Virus record (IMG/VR): IMGVR_UViG_3300010430_000240
Coordinates: 1 to 36,893 of that record
Length of the DNA: 36,893 nucleotides
DNA from: a virus
Strand: one strand, 5' to 3'
Of the stretch, positions 8,858 through 17,093 are shown in pieces. The notes beneath the pieces are model-generated. The model was not told the DNA's origin and did not search any database. It was given only the letters and a program-made list of their open reading frames with translations. Made by a program: the position numbers and the translations under genes. Position 1 is the stretch's first letter. The number at the start of each line of letters is the position of its first letter.

Positions 8858-9775
8858 TTACCAAGAATTGCGCTTTCTTTCTTGCTTGTTGGCCCAGGCT
8901 TCATACTCAGATTGAGACATTTCAGCAGGGCTCTTTTGTTGGGCATCGCTGCCACCAACAGGCGAGATAGGTTCAGGCGCGTTAGTTGTTTTTGTCGGTT
9001 TCGGCGGTTTGCTCGTCACCGTCAGATCAAGTTTTGCGATTGCTCGCATTTGCTGAGCTGGCGAACCAGAAGCAATATCGGCAGCAAGATCTTTATTCTG
9101 GCCTAAATGATACATGACCTTTACCGGGTCTTCACATTCAGCTAAAGCTTCAAGCATTTCACCAGTAACGGGAACTTCAGGATTAAGCGCTACAGCTTCA
9201 AAGTCTTCCGGCTTATCTGCGCTTTCAACTGACTCCTTGATCACGGCCATTGCCGTTTTCTGGCTATCAGTCAATTCGCTTGGTTGCTCTTGCTCATCCT
9301 GTTTAGGTTCAGCCTTTTTCTCTTCACCCTTTGTTTGCTTATTATCGTAAGCGTCCAAAGCATCAAGGTACTCGTCATAAGTTTCAAAGTCATCCTCTAC
9401 AGGTTCCTTTTCTGACTTATCCGACTGTTTACCACTTTCAAGTTCATCAATGCGGCGTTGAAGGGCCTCTTTCTCTCGGCGCTCCTGCTCTCGCTCTCTT
9501 ACTACCTGGTCGATACGTTTTTGAACACGGTTAGGCTTCTTGCCTTTTTCGTGATCGGCGGCGGTATCTTTGCCGGAATCATCCTGCTCTTCTGCTTTGG
9601 GTTCTTCAGCTTCACCTTTCGGATCTTGCTCTTCATCACCTACAGTAGCATCAGATTCAGAACTGGCCTGTTCTTCTTTCTGTTGCTCTTCCTGTGGTTC
9701 AGTTTGAACTTCAGGCATATCGCTAGATGTTGTGACAAAACCAGCTGTTTCGTCTTGGTTGTTTTCTACACTCAT
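8858..9775 (-). CDS. Scaffolding protein, P22 gp8-like
   Basis: This 305-residue protein is almost entirely Glu, Lys, Gln, Asp and Ser, with long helical charged runs and hardly any hydrophobic core. The length is the same as P22 gp8 (about 303). The basic C-terminal tail (NKQERKRNSW) corresponds to the coat-binding end of gp8. It lies between portal and coat as in P22. It would drive procapsid assembly and exit before packaging. RBS AGGGA. Confidence 0.85.
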   Translation of the reverse strand: MSVENNQDETAGFVTTSSDMPEVQTEPQEEQQKEEQASSESDATVGDEEQDPKGEAEEPKAEEQDDSGKDTAADHEKGKKPNRVQKRIDQVVREREQERREKEALQRRIDELESGKQSDKSEKEPVEDDFETYDEYLDALDAYDNKQTKGEEKKAEPKQDEQEQPSELTDSQKTAMAVIKESVESADKPEDFEAVALNPEVPVTGEMLEALAECEDPVKVMYHLGQNKDLAADIASGSPAQQMRAIAKLDLTVTSKPPKPTKTTNAPEPISPVGGSDAQQKSPAEMSQSEYEAWANKQERKRNSW

Positions 9776-9795
9776 GGCGTTCCCTATGAAACGAA

Positions 9796-9823
9796 TTAAA
9801 AGCCCAGTGAAAGGCCACTGGTA
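9796..9823 (-). terminator. Hairpin between portal and scaffold genes
   Basis: Leftward, CCAGTG (9821-9816) and CACTGG (9809-9804) pair around a 6-base loop and are followed by GCTTTTAA. It may be a weak terminator or, if the promoter candidate at 9835-9863 is real, a 5' stabilising hairpin on the scaffold-coat mRNA. Confidence 0.5.
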
Positions 9824-9834
9824 GCCATAAACTA

Positions 9835-9863
9835 ATGATAAGCTTAATTTAGTAAAAAGTCAC
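9835..9863 (-). promoter_or_regulatory. Candidate sigma70-type promoter for scaffold and coat
   Basis: In the 91-bp gap after portal, leftward reading shows GTGACT (9863-9858), a 17-bp spacer and TATCAT (9840-9835). Both boxes are near consensus and the spacing is ideal. The short gap is AT-rich, so chance matches are possible. Confidence 0.35.
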
Positions 9864-9866
9864 TCG

Positions 9867-12023
9867 TTAAGCCTTGACATTTTGATTGTTTGCCATTAAC
9901 TCAGCTAATGCTTCAGCAACTAATTCACGCACTTGCTGGTAAGCTTGACCTTGGCCGCTTTGGATAGCTTGAAGTTGCGCTTGAGCTTCAGCCGTTTCAA
10001 GTTGAGCCTGGACAAGATCAGCTTGTGCCTTAGCAATTGTGGCGGCAGACTTCTCGTTATTTGCTTGAGCCGTTACCGATTTAGCTTCAGCTTCCTGGCT
10101 TCTAACTTCAAGCTCCTTCATTTGCAATTGCTGCTCAGGTGTTGGCTGGTCCTGATCTGGCATATCTTCAGCAAGCTTCTCTCTTTCGTCATTGCTCAAT
10201 ACGTTAGGTGGAACAATCTTTTTAAGACGTTCGGCCATAACATCAGCACCAGGGAAATCCATATTTTGAGCGATAAGATCAGCAATAACAGCGGCGGAAG
10301 CCGGAACAGCTTGAGCAAATTGAATAAGTGACTCAGCCGCCTCTTGTCGTTGAGTAGAGTAAGCCGGGCCAGTAGTCACAACAACATCATACTTGGCAAC
10401 GTTTAGATCATTAATAGTTACCCACTCATTTGTTTGCTCATCAAGGATCTGCTCATTCAATTTAACGAAGTCTTCAGTTTCATCAGAGAACTTTAAGCGA
10501 ACAACACGCTCGGTATCGTAAATCTTAGGTATCATTTCAACCATGATCTTACCAACACGTCGAATAGCTTTAGTTAGGTTATCAATGAAGGCAAACGAAC
10601 CGCGATCACCCTGGCGTTGCCTTGCTACGATTGCTCGACCTGAAGTTTCATTACCCATTGCCCCAAGAGATGCGTCATACATGCCAAGCGTGGCTTTAAT
10701 CTTCTCACTTGAGTTCATGCCAAGAGTAATTTCAGCGGCAGGGATAGCGGCAGGCTGTTCGCGGCGTGGTCCAGGGTCGCCCTGGAATTGTGGGACGTAG
10801 GTTAATAGTGATCGGTTAACAGTGTTGGCCGTTTCCCATTGATGTTCGTAACCTTCAGTGTGACCTTCAGAACCGATAAACGGCGCTTTAGGTGCAAGGG
10901 CAACGGCTTCAGTTGCTGCACTATCCCAATAGTTAGCCATTCGTTGAGCGTCTTTACTATGGCGAATAATGGATCGGAAAATGATTTTCTTCTTAATAAC
11001 CAATGCCTTACCCCAAACCGGAACAACCGGAATAGTTGAGCATGGTAATTCAACAGGACCTTCAAGCACATCAAGCCCGGTAATTTTACGCCAGAACACC
11101 TTATAAGTTTTCACCTTACGGGTACGGACAATGTTTACACCTTTTGCAAGTAGCTCATCAACAACAGGCTCTAACTCATCCATATACACGGAACGACCAT
11201 CACTAAGAAGGGCCACTTCTTTAATGCAAGGCTCACGAGTAAAGTATTCGCTGATCTTAACTGAGTTGTCAGAATACCAAGTCCCCATATCATCAACTGA
11301 ATCAGAGCTAACCGGGTCGGCATTGGCATCAGGGTAAAGCTCTTTGAATGCTTCCTTATCCATCGTGTCATCAATAAGGCACCAGTTCATATCTGAACGA
11401 TCACGCTCTTTGGCGTTCGGGTCCATAGTTACAGCAAACTGGTTTTCAATATGGTCAATTATCAGGTCTTGTTCAAAGCTGTCATCTGCCAGGTAATCAG
11501 AGCGAACACGCAAGTAACCCATGCCAGACTCAACGGCAGACTGAAAGGCAATGTCATAGCTTGTTTCAGCATCACAGTTGTATTCAATGTTCTTGATTAG
11601 CCCGGTAAATACTTCAGCAAGCTCATAGTCAGTCTTACCAGTGGTGTTAGATATGCGAAGCGTTGTGTCTTCTCCGGTTTCAGAGTCAGGAACGCGAACC
11701 ACATCAGTAGCACTTACCTTGATAGCTGGTCGGTTTTGTCGCTGATCACCAAGGACCTGATCCACAAAGGTAGGCAATACGTTATTAACCAGGCAAGGAC
11801 GTTGTTCAAGCTCTCGCTCAGTTCGTACTTGTGAAGGCCATTGCTCACCAGCAAGGAACTTCAGATCATCTTCAGCCGCTTCCCAATTATCTTTCCAGTA
11901 ACTTGCACCTTCACGCGCTCGCTTCCTGGCTGTGGCAAGAAGACCGCCGTTATCGTTATCTTCTTTCTTTGGCTTTACTGGCTTATCGTAAAGCTGTTCT
12001 ATTTTTGATTTAGACTTAGCCAT
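9867..12023 (-). CDS. Portal protein, P22 gp1-like
   Basis: The protein has 718 residues (P22 gp1 is 725). It begins with a basic leader and then a helix ending in ASYWKDNWEAAEDDLKFLAGEQWP. That is followed by RPCLVNNVLPTFVDQVLGDQRQNRP, typical of this portal family, with the region SGRAIVARQRQGDRGSFAFIDNL near residue 460. The C-terminal ~120 residues form a Gln/Ala/Glu-rich helix, matching the barrel domain of P22-type portals. The portal is the dodecameric DNA gate. Its ATG has RBS GGAGACTC and lies 8 bases inside the 44-residue zinc-ribbon-like gene. Confidence 0.9.
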   Translation of the reverse strand: MAKSKSKIEQLYDKPVKPKKEDNDNGGLLATARKRAREGASYWKDNWEAAEDDLKFLAGEQWPSQVRTERELEQRPCLVNNVLPTFVDQVLGDQRQNRPAIKVSATDVVRVPDSETGEDTTLRISNTTGKTDYELAEVFTGLIKNIEYNCDAETSYDIAFQSAVESGMGYLRVRSDYLADDSFEQDLIIDHIENQFAVTMDPNAKERDRSDMNWCLIDDTMDKEAFKELYPDANADPVSSDSVDDMGTWYSDNSVKISEYFTREPCIKEVALLSDGRSVYMDELEPVVDELLAKGVNIVRTRKVKTYKVFWRKITGLDVLEGPVELPCSTIPVVPVWGKALVIKKKIIFRSIIRHSKDAQRMANYWDSAATEAVALAPKAPFIGSEGHTEGYEHQWETANTVNRSLLTYVPQFQGDPGPRREQPAAIPAAEITLGMNSSEKIKATLGMYDASLGAMGNETSGRAIVARQRQGDRGSFAFIDNLTKAIRRVGKIMVEMIPKIYDTERVVRLKFSDETEDFVKLNEQILDEQTNEWVTINDLNVAKYDVVVTTGPAYSTQRQEAAESLIQFAQAVPASAAVIADLIAQNMDFPGADVMAERLKKIVPPNVLSNDEREKLAEDMPDQDQPTPEQQLQMKELEVRSQEAEAKSVTAQANNEKSAATIAKAQADLVQAQLETAEAQAQLQAIQSGQGQAYQQVRELVAEALAELMANNQNVKA

Positions 12024-12150
12024 TTGCGAGTCTCCACTTCATTAGGCATTGCTCAGAACAGTATTTACGCTTGCTCTCCTGAACGATTAGTTTTGAATTG
12101 CGCTTAACTGGAACTTTGCATTGCTCACACTTAAACTTAACTTTCTTCAT
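12016..12150 (-). CDS. Small Cys-rich (zinc-ribbon-like) protein, 44 residues
   Basis: The frame MKKVKFKCEQCKVPVKRNSK... carries CEQC near residue 8 and CSEQC near residue 31, a C-x2-C ... C-x3-C arrangement consistent with a small zinc-binding fold. It has a strong RBS (AAGGAAACC before ATG) and overlaps both neighbours by a few bases, which supports a real gene. The function is unknown. It might bind nucleic acid or assist the terminase-portal step, given its place between them. Confidence 0.65.
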   Translation of the reverse strand: MKKVKFKCEQCKVPVKRNSKLIVQESKRKYCSEQCLMKWRLANG

Positions 12151-12322
12151 GGTTTCCTTCCCCGATAAACTTATTAATTTCTTGCTTCAGCTCAAGCATA
12201 GTATTAACGAAAACCGATTTGCTACGGTATCCGTCCCAAACTCTATACTCAGTAGCCAGGTTGTAAATATTCCAGCCTACACGCTGAAAACACACATCAG
12301 CCATTTCGCCATAACTACGCAT
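12137..12322 (-). CDS. Hypothetical protein, 61 residues
   Basis: A small helical protein starting MRSYGEMADVCFQRVGWNIY. The ATG at 12322 overlaps the TerL stop (TAATG) and is preferred to an in-frame GTG 15 bases upstream. No family was recognised. Its coupling to TerL and overlap with the zinc-ribbon-like gene suggest a minor partner in packaging or head assembly. Confidence 0.55.
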   Translation of the reverse strand: MRSYGEMADVCFQRVGWNIYNLATEYRVWDGYRSKSVFVNTMLELKQEINKFIGEGNHEES

Positions 12323-13965
12323 TATCCTGTCATCCACCCACCTGAAGAGGCTCGTTGTGGTCTGCGCTTAGGCTTCTCGCGCTGAATCTCATCTTTGTAG
12401 TGAAGGCCCATTTGCTGAATAGCATCAGTGAAGTTAGTCGCCCACTTAGGACCAGTAGCATCTTTAAACACTTCATTGTCATGATCCCACTCACGGCGCA
12501 ATGCTTTGATACCCTTCCAGCCTGTTTTCTTAGCCTGATCACCAGTTGCCCCGGTTGAATCTGTATCACATCGTTTGCTATCAATCCAAATGCGAGGGAA
12601 CAGCTTCTTCAGTGCGTTGATTGATTCGCGCTTACTCTTACACCTTTCAACCAACTTAAACTTAATACCCATTCGCTTAGCGGTATCAAGTCGGCTTTCC
12701 CTGGTCATTAGGTCACGAACAGAAATATCATGCGGTGCCAGGTGTTCTTTGTATCGAATACCGTACTTATCAGCGAAGTCGTGAAGCCAGTTAATGTAAT
12801 GCTCCATACCTTCATCACGATTGGCATAACACGCAATCATTCGTAACTCTTTGCGGTGTGGCTGCATGAGCCATAAAACCATATCGTCATTGATACCAAG
12901 ATCCCAATAGGTATAAACGGGCAATGCCTTCTCGATAGGGATATTACACAAGCGACCCTCTTCAATAAGTAGCTCAAGCTCTTTCTTGTAAACAACACCT
13001 TCTTGAAGTGCGTCATCAGGGTTCTGTTGGTATTGAGCGCTAAACATAAAGTTATCTGCCTTTTCCATTGCCAGTAATGTTTCTGTTGGCTCTTTGTCTG
13101 TCCAGTAGCTAACACGGCCTGAAGTAAATCCAGTGTCACGAATGCAAGCCTCTTTCATTTCTTGCGGCAAGGTTTCCAGGTATTCACGATCAACAATAGC
13201 CGGGACCTTAAATATTTCGTAGGTGTCCGGCGTTTTGTCACTCATTAGGAAGTCGGTGCTGTCACCGTTAGCTATTCGCTGCTGAACCATGATGATAGGC
13301 ACGTTGTCATGTGCGAGACGGGAACGAACAACACGGTTAAGCTTCTTGTTGGCCTTGTCCATCAGCTTGCCGCTGTCTGAATCTTTCGGTGGAAGCGGAT
13401 CATCAAGGATAAGCGCGCCAGTAAAACAGCCCTCTATCATGTAACCAGCTCGGCGGCCTGTTACCTGTCCGTTGATGCTGGTCCCGTAAAGACGATGACG
13501 GTTGTTATTCTCGTCATAGTACATCCAGTTATGCTTTGCTTTGGTGGTTTTGGCTTGGGTCATAGGCCAAAGCTGTTGAAACTCTTCAGAGTCGATGATC
13601 TCTTTAACCCTTGTGGCGTTCTCAACAACCAGGTCGTCAGAGTAAGAAAGCGGTAGCCAGCGCGAACTTCTTGGATTGCCGTCAGTGATACACTTGATAA
13701 TGCACCATACAGGCCAGTGAATTGACCATATTTCTGTTTTAGTTGAACCTGGCGCAACGTTTATGATGCCCCGTTTAATCTTTCCGTAGAAAACATCTTC
13801 AGCAAGTTGGCACTCATAAGTGTGGTGCCAGTTCTTCTTAAATTTCTGACCTTGCAATAACTGGAAGAATATACGCATAAAAGCCTCAAAAGAGGCTTCA
13901 CTTGCTACTTTGACGGCTATCTTCTCAGCATCCGTCATTGTCTCCCATTGCATTATTTCGCTCAT
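12322..13965 (-). CDS. Terminase large subunit
   Basis: This 547-residue protein combines ATPase and nuclease parts. The Walker A-like loop APGSTKT is at about residues 71-77 and Walker B ALILDDP at about 184-190. The coupling region follows near VPIIMVQQR. The RNase H-like nuclease half begins at about residue 350 with TYWDLGINDD, giving the first metal-binding Asp, and continues to DSKRC. It would drive headful DNA packaging with TerS at 14209-14844. The loop has Thr in GSTKT where many terminases have Gly; this variant is known in terminases of this type. RBS GGTG. Confidence 0.9.
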   Translation of the reverse strand: MSEIMQWETMTDAEKIAVKVASEASFEAFMRIFFQLLQGQKFKKNWHHTYECQLAEDVFYGKIKRGIINVAPGSTKTEIWSIHWPVWCIIKCITDGNPRSSRWLPLSYSDDLVVENATRVKEIIDSEEFQQLWPMTQAKTTKAKHNWMYYDENNNRHRLYGTSINGQVTGRRAGYMIEGCFTGALILDDPLPPKDSDSGKLMDKANKKLNRVVRSRLAHDNVPIIMVQQRIANGDSTDFLMSDKTPDTYEIFKVPAIVDREYLETLPQEMKEACIRDTGFTSGRVSYWTDKEPTETLLAMEKADNFMFSAQYQQNPDDALQEGVVYKKELELLIEEGRLCNIPIEKALPVYTYWDLGINDDMVLWLMQPHRKELRMIACYANRDEGMEHYINWLHDFADKYGIRYKEHLAPHDISVRDLMTRESRLDTAKRMGIKFKLVERCKSKRESINALKKLFPRIWIDSKRCDTDSTGATGDQAKKTGWKGIKALRREWDHDNEVFKDATGPKWATNFTDAIQQMGLHYKDEIQREKPKRRPQRASSGGWMTG

Positions 13966-14026
13966 TATTCACCGTTTATGCAGTTTTCGAGATACTCACC
14001 CCGATAATTTTTATACTTTACTCACC
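13966..14026. repeat. Three TAYTCACC repeats upstream of TerL
   Basis: TATTCACC (13966-13973), TACTCACC (13993-14000) and TACTCACC (14019-14026) lie 27 and 26 bp apart in the gap between the 57-residue gene and TerL. The one nearest TerL contains its Shine-Dalgarno. Phased spacing suggests a protein-binding or translational-control site; a link to packaging initiation is speculative. Confidence 0.5.
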
Positions 14027-14038
14027 GACAATGAATAT

Positions 14039-14212
14039 CTAAGCACTTTGCTTGGCAACTTGGCACAATGCAATGACCACATTGAAAGACAGCATCAGGT
14101 AAGCATTCAACTGAGCGTCAAGCCCTAGCGATGGAACGAAAGCGACCAATGCCGCGACAATACCTGAAACAAGGTTTGCGTATGTTGAGTATCGTTTTAG
14201 GAAAGGAATCAT
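14039..14212 (-). CDS. Small membrane protein, 57 residues (holin-like)
   Basis: The frame starts MIPFLKRYSTYANLVSGIVA and holds two hydrophobic stretches, about residues 12-29 and 36-51, separated by a short polar turn. Its start overlaps the TerS stop (ATGA). Small two-helix proteins beside terminase or lysis genes are common in such phages and may act as holin, antiholin or pinholin. With two other holin candidates upstream, the exact role cannot be assigned. Confidence 0.6.
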   Translation of the reverse strand: MIPFLKRYSTYANLVSGIVAALVAFVPSLGLDAQLNAYLMLSFNVVIALCQVAKQSA

Positions 14213-14844
14213 AATTTACCCATTAAGTTAGTTAGTGCGGCGGCAATCTCAGGAGCGCTAACATCAGCCTTGATAGCTAATGCGCTTCCATCCTTACCAG
14301 TGATCTCTTGCTTACGTGGAGCATTCCAGCCTTGAAGATCAGAAAGTATCTTGATAGAGCCGTTAGCGTCATACATTTCAATCTTTGGCCCAGTCTTGGT
14401 GAAGGTTACTGACTTGATGGATGCAGCGATAACCGGATCTATCTCTTCAGTGTTCTTCATTTCCCAAACCGTTTGCATTACCGGATTGCCGTCAGCGTCC
14501 TCACCGACCTGTGTGAGCTTGAATGTGCAAATGTCGTGTATAGTTGCGCGAGCCGTCTTAGATAGGCGCTCAAGAGCTTCCTGCTTGGTCATAATCGAAT
14601 CTGAAGCGATACAGCTAAGTAATGAGTTGTAGAAAGCCTTTACCTTTAGGTTACTGAAGATTTGAGTTGCTGAAGAGTCTTGCGCTGTTTCAGTCTTAGC
14701 TTTGCCGCCTGCTGTAATGTAGGCCTGTCTTTGTGATGTTCCTGGCTTGATTAGTTCTAAAACAAACTTACGCTGAAGCGGAGTAAGCTTGCTTGCTAAC
14801 TCCAACTGTTCAGCGGTTAATTTAATTTGCTTGGTTTTACTCAT
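14209..14844 (-). CDS. Terminase small subunit
   Basis: This 211-residue protein has the N-terminal signature LTPLQRKFVLELIKPGTSQRQAYITAG, the DNA-binding helix-turn-helix of Terminase_2-type small subunits. A helical stretch with ALERLSKTARATIHDIC follows, then a short basic domain. It recognises the packaging start site and recruits TerL, which follows after the 57-residue gene. Its ATG overlaps the previous stop (ATGA). Start signals are weak, implying coupling. The TerS-binding (pac) site was not located. Confidence 0.85.
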   Translation of the reverse strand: MSKTKQIKLTAEQLELASKLTPLQRKFVLELIKPGTSQRQAYITAGGKAKTETAQDSSATQIFSNLKVKAFYNSLLSCIASDSIMTKQEALERLSKTARATIHDICTFKLTQVGEDADGNPVMQTVWEMKNTEEIDPVIAASIKSVTFTKTGPKIEMYDANGSIKILSDLQGWNAPRKQEITGKDGSALAIKADVSAPEIAAALTNLMGKL

Positions 14845-15668
14845 AGCGGTAAGTCAAGTTCACCCTCATACCAGGTAAGCAGACTTGTAATGTCTTGCGG
14901 CTGAGTATCAAGGGAGGTAATACGGAATAGGTAAGCGGTGTTTGGTTTTAATAGCTTCTCTCGCCCTGCAACGGAATTACCATAAGAACCTTTGCCTTGG
15001 TTTGATGTGTTTCCGATTAGATAGTCGGGTGCAAATTTTAACGTTCCATCTACCGTTACAGTTGCGCCAACAATAATTTGAGTCAGTCCTGCCACTGGGT
15101 TAATGGCTGAAGCGTTTTGATACGGCACTGAAGAACCACCTGTATAAGTCGGGGCCTCGAAGATTTCAGCCTTTACGCCTGTTCCGGTATAACCAATAAC
15201 GCGACCTTTTAGCGATACGGGTAATGCACCAGTTAGAAATATGGTGTCGTTCTCTGCACCAGCGGCAACGGCAGATAGTAGAGTTGAACCCTCATGTTGA
15301 ACGCCAGCCTTTGAATTTGCTTCAGTGTAGGTCTGCTGTGTAATTGCTCTCATGCCACTAAACAACCCGTCAGGCATTTCAGCGGTTACGTTCTCACTTA
15401 CGTTAATTAAACCATCGGCACCGCGACTGATAGCCCACGCACCTAATGAGCCTAAGCTGTTTGAGATTTCTACACCACCATCTAAAGGAATAAAGCCAGC
15501 ATCTTGAGCTGGTTTGCTTGCTGCAAAGTTTAGGTTTATTGAGCCGGATATATGTGTAAACGTTAGCCGATCACCTATTGAGATACCAGCGGCGACAATT
15601 GCAGGGGCTAGATAGATGTTAACCCAGGTGTCAGCCGGGAGAATGATGTTACTTATCGTGTTTTTCAT
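14841..15668 (-). CDS. Hypothetical phage protein, probably beta-rich
   Basis: This 275-residue protein is rich in Gly, Ala, Ser and Thr, with many beta-type segments and no membrane segments. Its C-terminus (LKPNTAYLFRITSLD) and middle (ITQQTYTEANSKAGVQHEGS) resemble extracellular or capsid-surface proteins of phages, but no named family was recognised. It starts 20 bases inside the LydA-like holin gene with RBS AAAGGA and couples to TerS. It might be a head decoration or accessory adhesin; this is inference from composition. Confidence 0.45.
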   Translation of the reverse strand: MKNTISNIILPADTWVNIYLAPAIVAAGISIGDRLTFTHISGSINLNFAASKPAQDAGFIPLDGGVEISNSLGSLGAWAISRGADGLINVSENVTAEMPDGLFSGMRAITQQTYTEANSKAGVQHEGSTLLSAVAAGAENDTIFLTGALPVSLKGRVIGYTGTGVKAEIFEAPTYTGGSSVPYQNASAINPVAGLTQIIVGATVTVDGTLKFAPDYLIGNTSNQGKGSYGNSVAGREKLLKPNTAYLFRITSLDTQPQDITSLLTWYEGELDLPL

Positions 15669-16059
15669 CGTCTTGTTCCTTTCTCTTTGCCATCAAAGCG
15701 GTATCCGTTGGCTCTGAAGCAATACGGTTAAGGCTTGTCGTGTTTTTTTTTAAGATTTCACCAATAAGGTAAAGGGACCTGGTGCCGTTATGAGCACAGA
15801 TCCCTGTTATTGCTGAAGTGAGTAGAAAGTCTAACTGGTAATACTGGCAAGTCATTGCGGCAATGATACCGACAAAGCCACTTACACAAGTTTCAGACAG
15901 CCAACCGAAGATAGTCGGCTTCTGTCCATTGAGTGAGGTTAGATACTTTGCAGTTCCAGCCCAAAAGCTTACGAGTAGTATCCACGCATAACCGAGTATC
16001 CCGTACTCCTGAAGGCGCTGTAAAAAACTTAAAGTATCCTGTGGCATATGTTTGTCCAT
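15649..16059 (-). CDS. Holin, LydA-like (phage holin 3 superfamily III)
   Basis: This 136-residue protein has an N-terminal membrane helix (YGILGYAWILLVSFWAGTAKYL), a short loop with LNGQKPTIFGWLSE, two more hydrophobic stretches (VSGFVGIIAAMTC, LLTSAITGICAHNGTRSLY) and a charged C-terminal tail. The pattern fits LydA-type holins, which form the inner-membrane lesion that lets the endolysin out. It lies after the amidase and 3TM holin genes. The ribosome site before its ATG is poor, which may delay or limit expression. Confidence 0.7.
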   Translation of the reverse strand: MDKHMPQDTLSFLQRLQEYGILGYAWILLVSFWAGTAKYLTSLNGQKPTIFGWLSETCVSGFVGIIAAMTCQYYQLDFLLTSAITGICAHNGTRSLYLIGEILKKNTTSLNRIASEPTDTALMAKRKEQDDEKHDK

Positions 16060-16093
16060 AATATAGGTTTAATTGTCGCTTGACATTTACATA

Positions 16094-16102
16094 ACTATAT
16101 CA
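16094..16102 (-). promoter_or_regulatory. Candidate extended -10 promoter before the late (packaging/structural) genes
   Basis: The 60-bp gap between the two holin genes reads, leftward, TGATATAGT, an extended -10 (TGn plus TATAGT) about 30 bp before the LydA-like ATG. No good -35 is present. It shares the TATAGT box of the clear leftward promoter at 22915. Confidence 0.3.
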
Positions 16103-16119
16103 CTAACAACAAATATTCA

Positions 16120-16530
16120 CTACTTTTCACGGCTTACACGCTTCACTTTCTCGAAAGAGCGCATACCGCCTAACCCCAACATTCCAAGCAATACCGGATA
16201 AAGCAAATCGGTTTTAACTTCCGGCACCGTTAGCCAAATATCCAGGAACGGAGCAAGGATCACGTTATAAAGCAATCCGAAGCCACACACCCACCCAACG
16301 AAAGGACGCCAGCCAGCAACAAAGATAGACTTGTGGGCCGCTTCCACTTTGTTTAGGTCCACCTGAGAAACAAGAAGCTTCACTTCAGCGTTTAGCTCTT
16401 CCAGATTTCCTTTTTGGGCCAGTTCTTGAAGCTTGCGCTGCTCTTCTGCTTGCTTAACCGGGTCCGGCCAAATCTTATTGATTACTGACGTTCCCAGTTC
16501 TAACGCCGCGCTGATTGGATCTAATGCCAT
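16120..16530 (-). CDS. Holin of the 3TM family
   Basis: This 136-residue protein has a charged helical N-terminal half (DPVKQAEEQRKLQELAQKG) and then three closely packed hydrophobic segments from about residue 67, starting WRPFVGWVCGFGLLYNVIL, with LLYPVLLGMLGLGGMRSFEK at the end. This matches the 3TM holin family found in gene transfer agents and many podophages. It directly follows the amidase gene with RBS AAGGGG overlapping the amidase stop. It may form the lesion itself or modulate the second, LydA-like holin. Confidence 0.75.
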   Translation of the reverse strand: MALDPISAALELGTSVINKIWPDPVKQAEEQRKLQELAQKGNLEELNAEVKLLVSQVDLNKVEAAHKSIFVAGWRPFVGWVCGFGLLYNVILAPFLDIWLTVPEVKTDLLYPVLLGMLGLGGMRSFEKVKRVSREK

Positions 16531-16531
16531 G

Positions 16532-17086
16532 CTAACCCCTTAGATAGTTAACTATCCCTTTTGTGTAGGCTTCAGATAACTCTTCAAACTTGTGGTTAGC
16601 CAGCTCTAATGATGCGTCACTATCAATAAAGAACGGCTCGACAATGACACAAGGCATTGAGGTTTTCTGAAGGAGAAGGCCACCGCGATCGCCAGCTTTA
16701 CCTTTGTGCGAAGCTACGCAAGGTTTAAGGCCGCGATCTTTAAGGCCTAAACACTTAACAACTTGCCCTTGAATGCACGAAGCAAGCAAGAAGCCTTTTG
16801 AGCTGTGCTTGTAGTAAAGCGTTTCTGAGCCGTTTGATTGCTCATTGAAGGCGTTGCAGTGGAATGAAACGGCAATATCAGCTTCAGTTTGATTTACCTT
16901 ACCTGGTAGTGCGGAGTATGAGCAGTCACGATAAATAATGATTGGCTCGTAACCTTCCAGGATAAGTTTTTCAGCTACAGAGTGAGCAAGCGGCCCGTTA
17001 AATTCAAACTCGCTTGTTCCGTAAGTCTTGTTTGTGGCCCCTGGTCTTTTAGCTGAGTGGCCTATGATTAATGCTACTTTTTTCAT
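16532..17086 (-). CDS. Endolysin: N-acetylmuramoyl-L-alanine amidase (Amidase_3)
   Basis: The start used is the ATG at 17086 (MKKVALIIGHS), preceded by AAGG. The longer frame back to 17161 has no good ribosome site and overlaps the upstream gene. The ~184-residue protein shows IIGHS with the first zinc His, EFEFN with the ligand Glu, SFHCNAF with the second His and VEPFF near the C-terminus with the catalytic Glu. It cuts the bond between muramic acid and the peptide stem. There is no signal peptide, so release depends on the holins encoded next to it. Confidence 0.85.
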   Translation of the reverse strand: MKKVALIIGHSAKRPGATNKTYGTSEFEFNGPLAHSVAEKLILEGYEPIIIYRDCSYSALPGKVNQTEADIAVSFHCNAFNEQSNGSETLYYKHSSKGFLLASCIQGQVVKCLGLKDRGLKPCVASHKGKAGDRGGLLLQKTSMPCVIVEPFFIDSDASLELANHKFEELSEAYTKGIVNYLRG

Positions 17087-17093
17087 AAATACC

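Noticed and set aside
9458-9799. Rightward 113-codon ORF with hydrophobic runs opposite the scaffold gene
   Set aside because: It is the antisense shadow of Glu/Lys-rich codons, which read as Phe/Leu/Ser on the other strand.
13910-14128. Rightward 72-codon ORF across the TerL start
   Set aside because: It is antisense to TerL and the 57-residue gene, with no promoter or ribosome site.
16081-16086. TTGACA-like -35 box on the rightward strand between the holin genes
   Set aside because: No -10 box lies at 16-18 bp, and all nearby genes are leftward.
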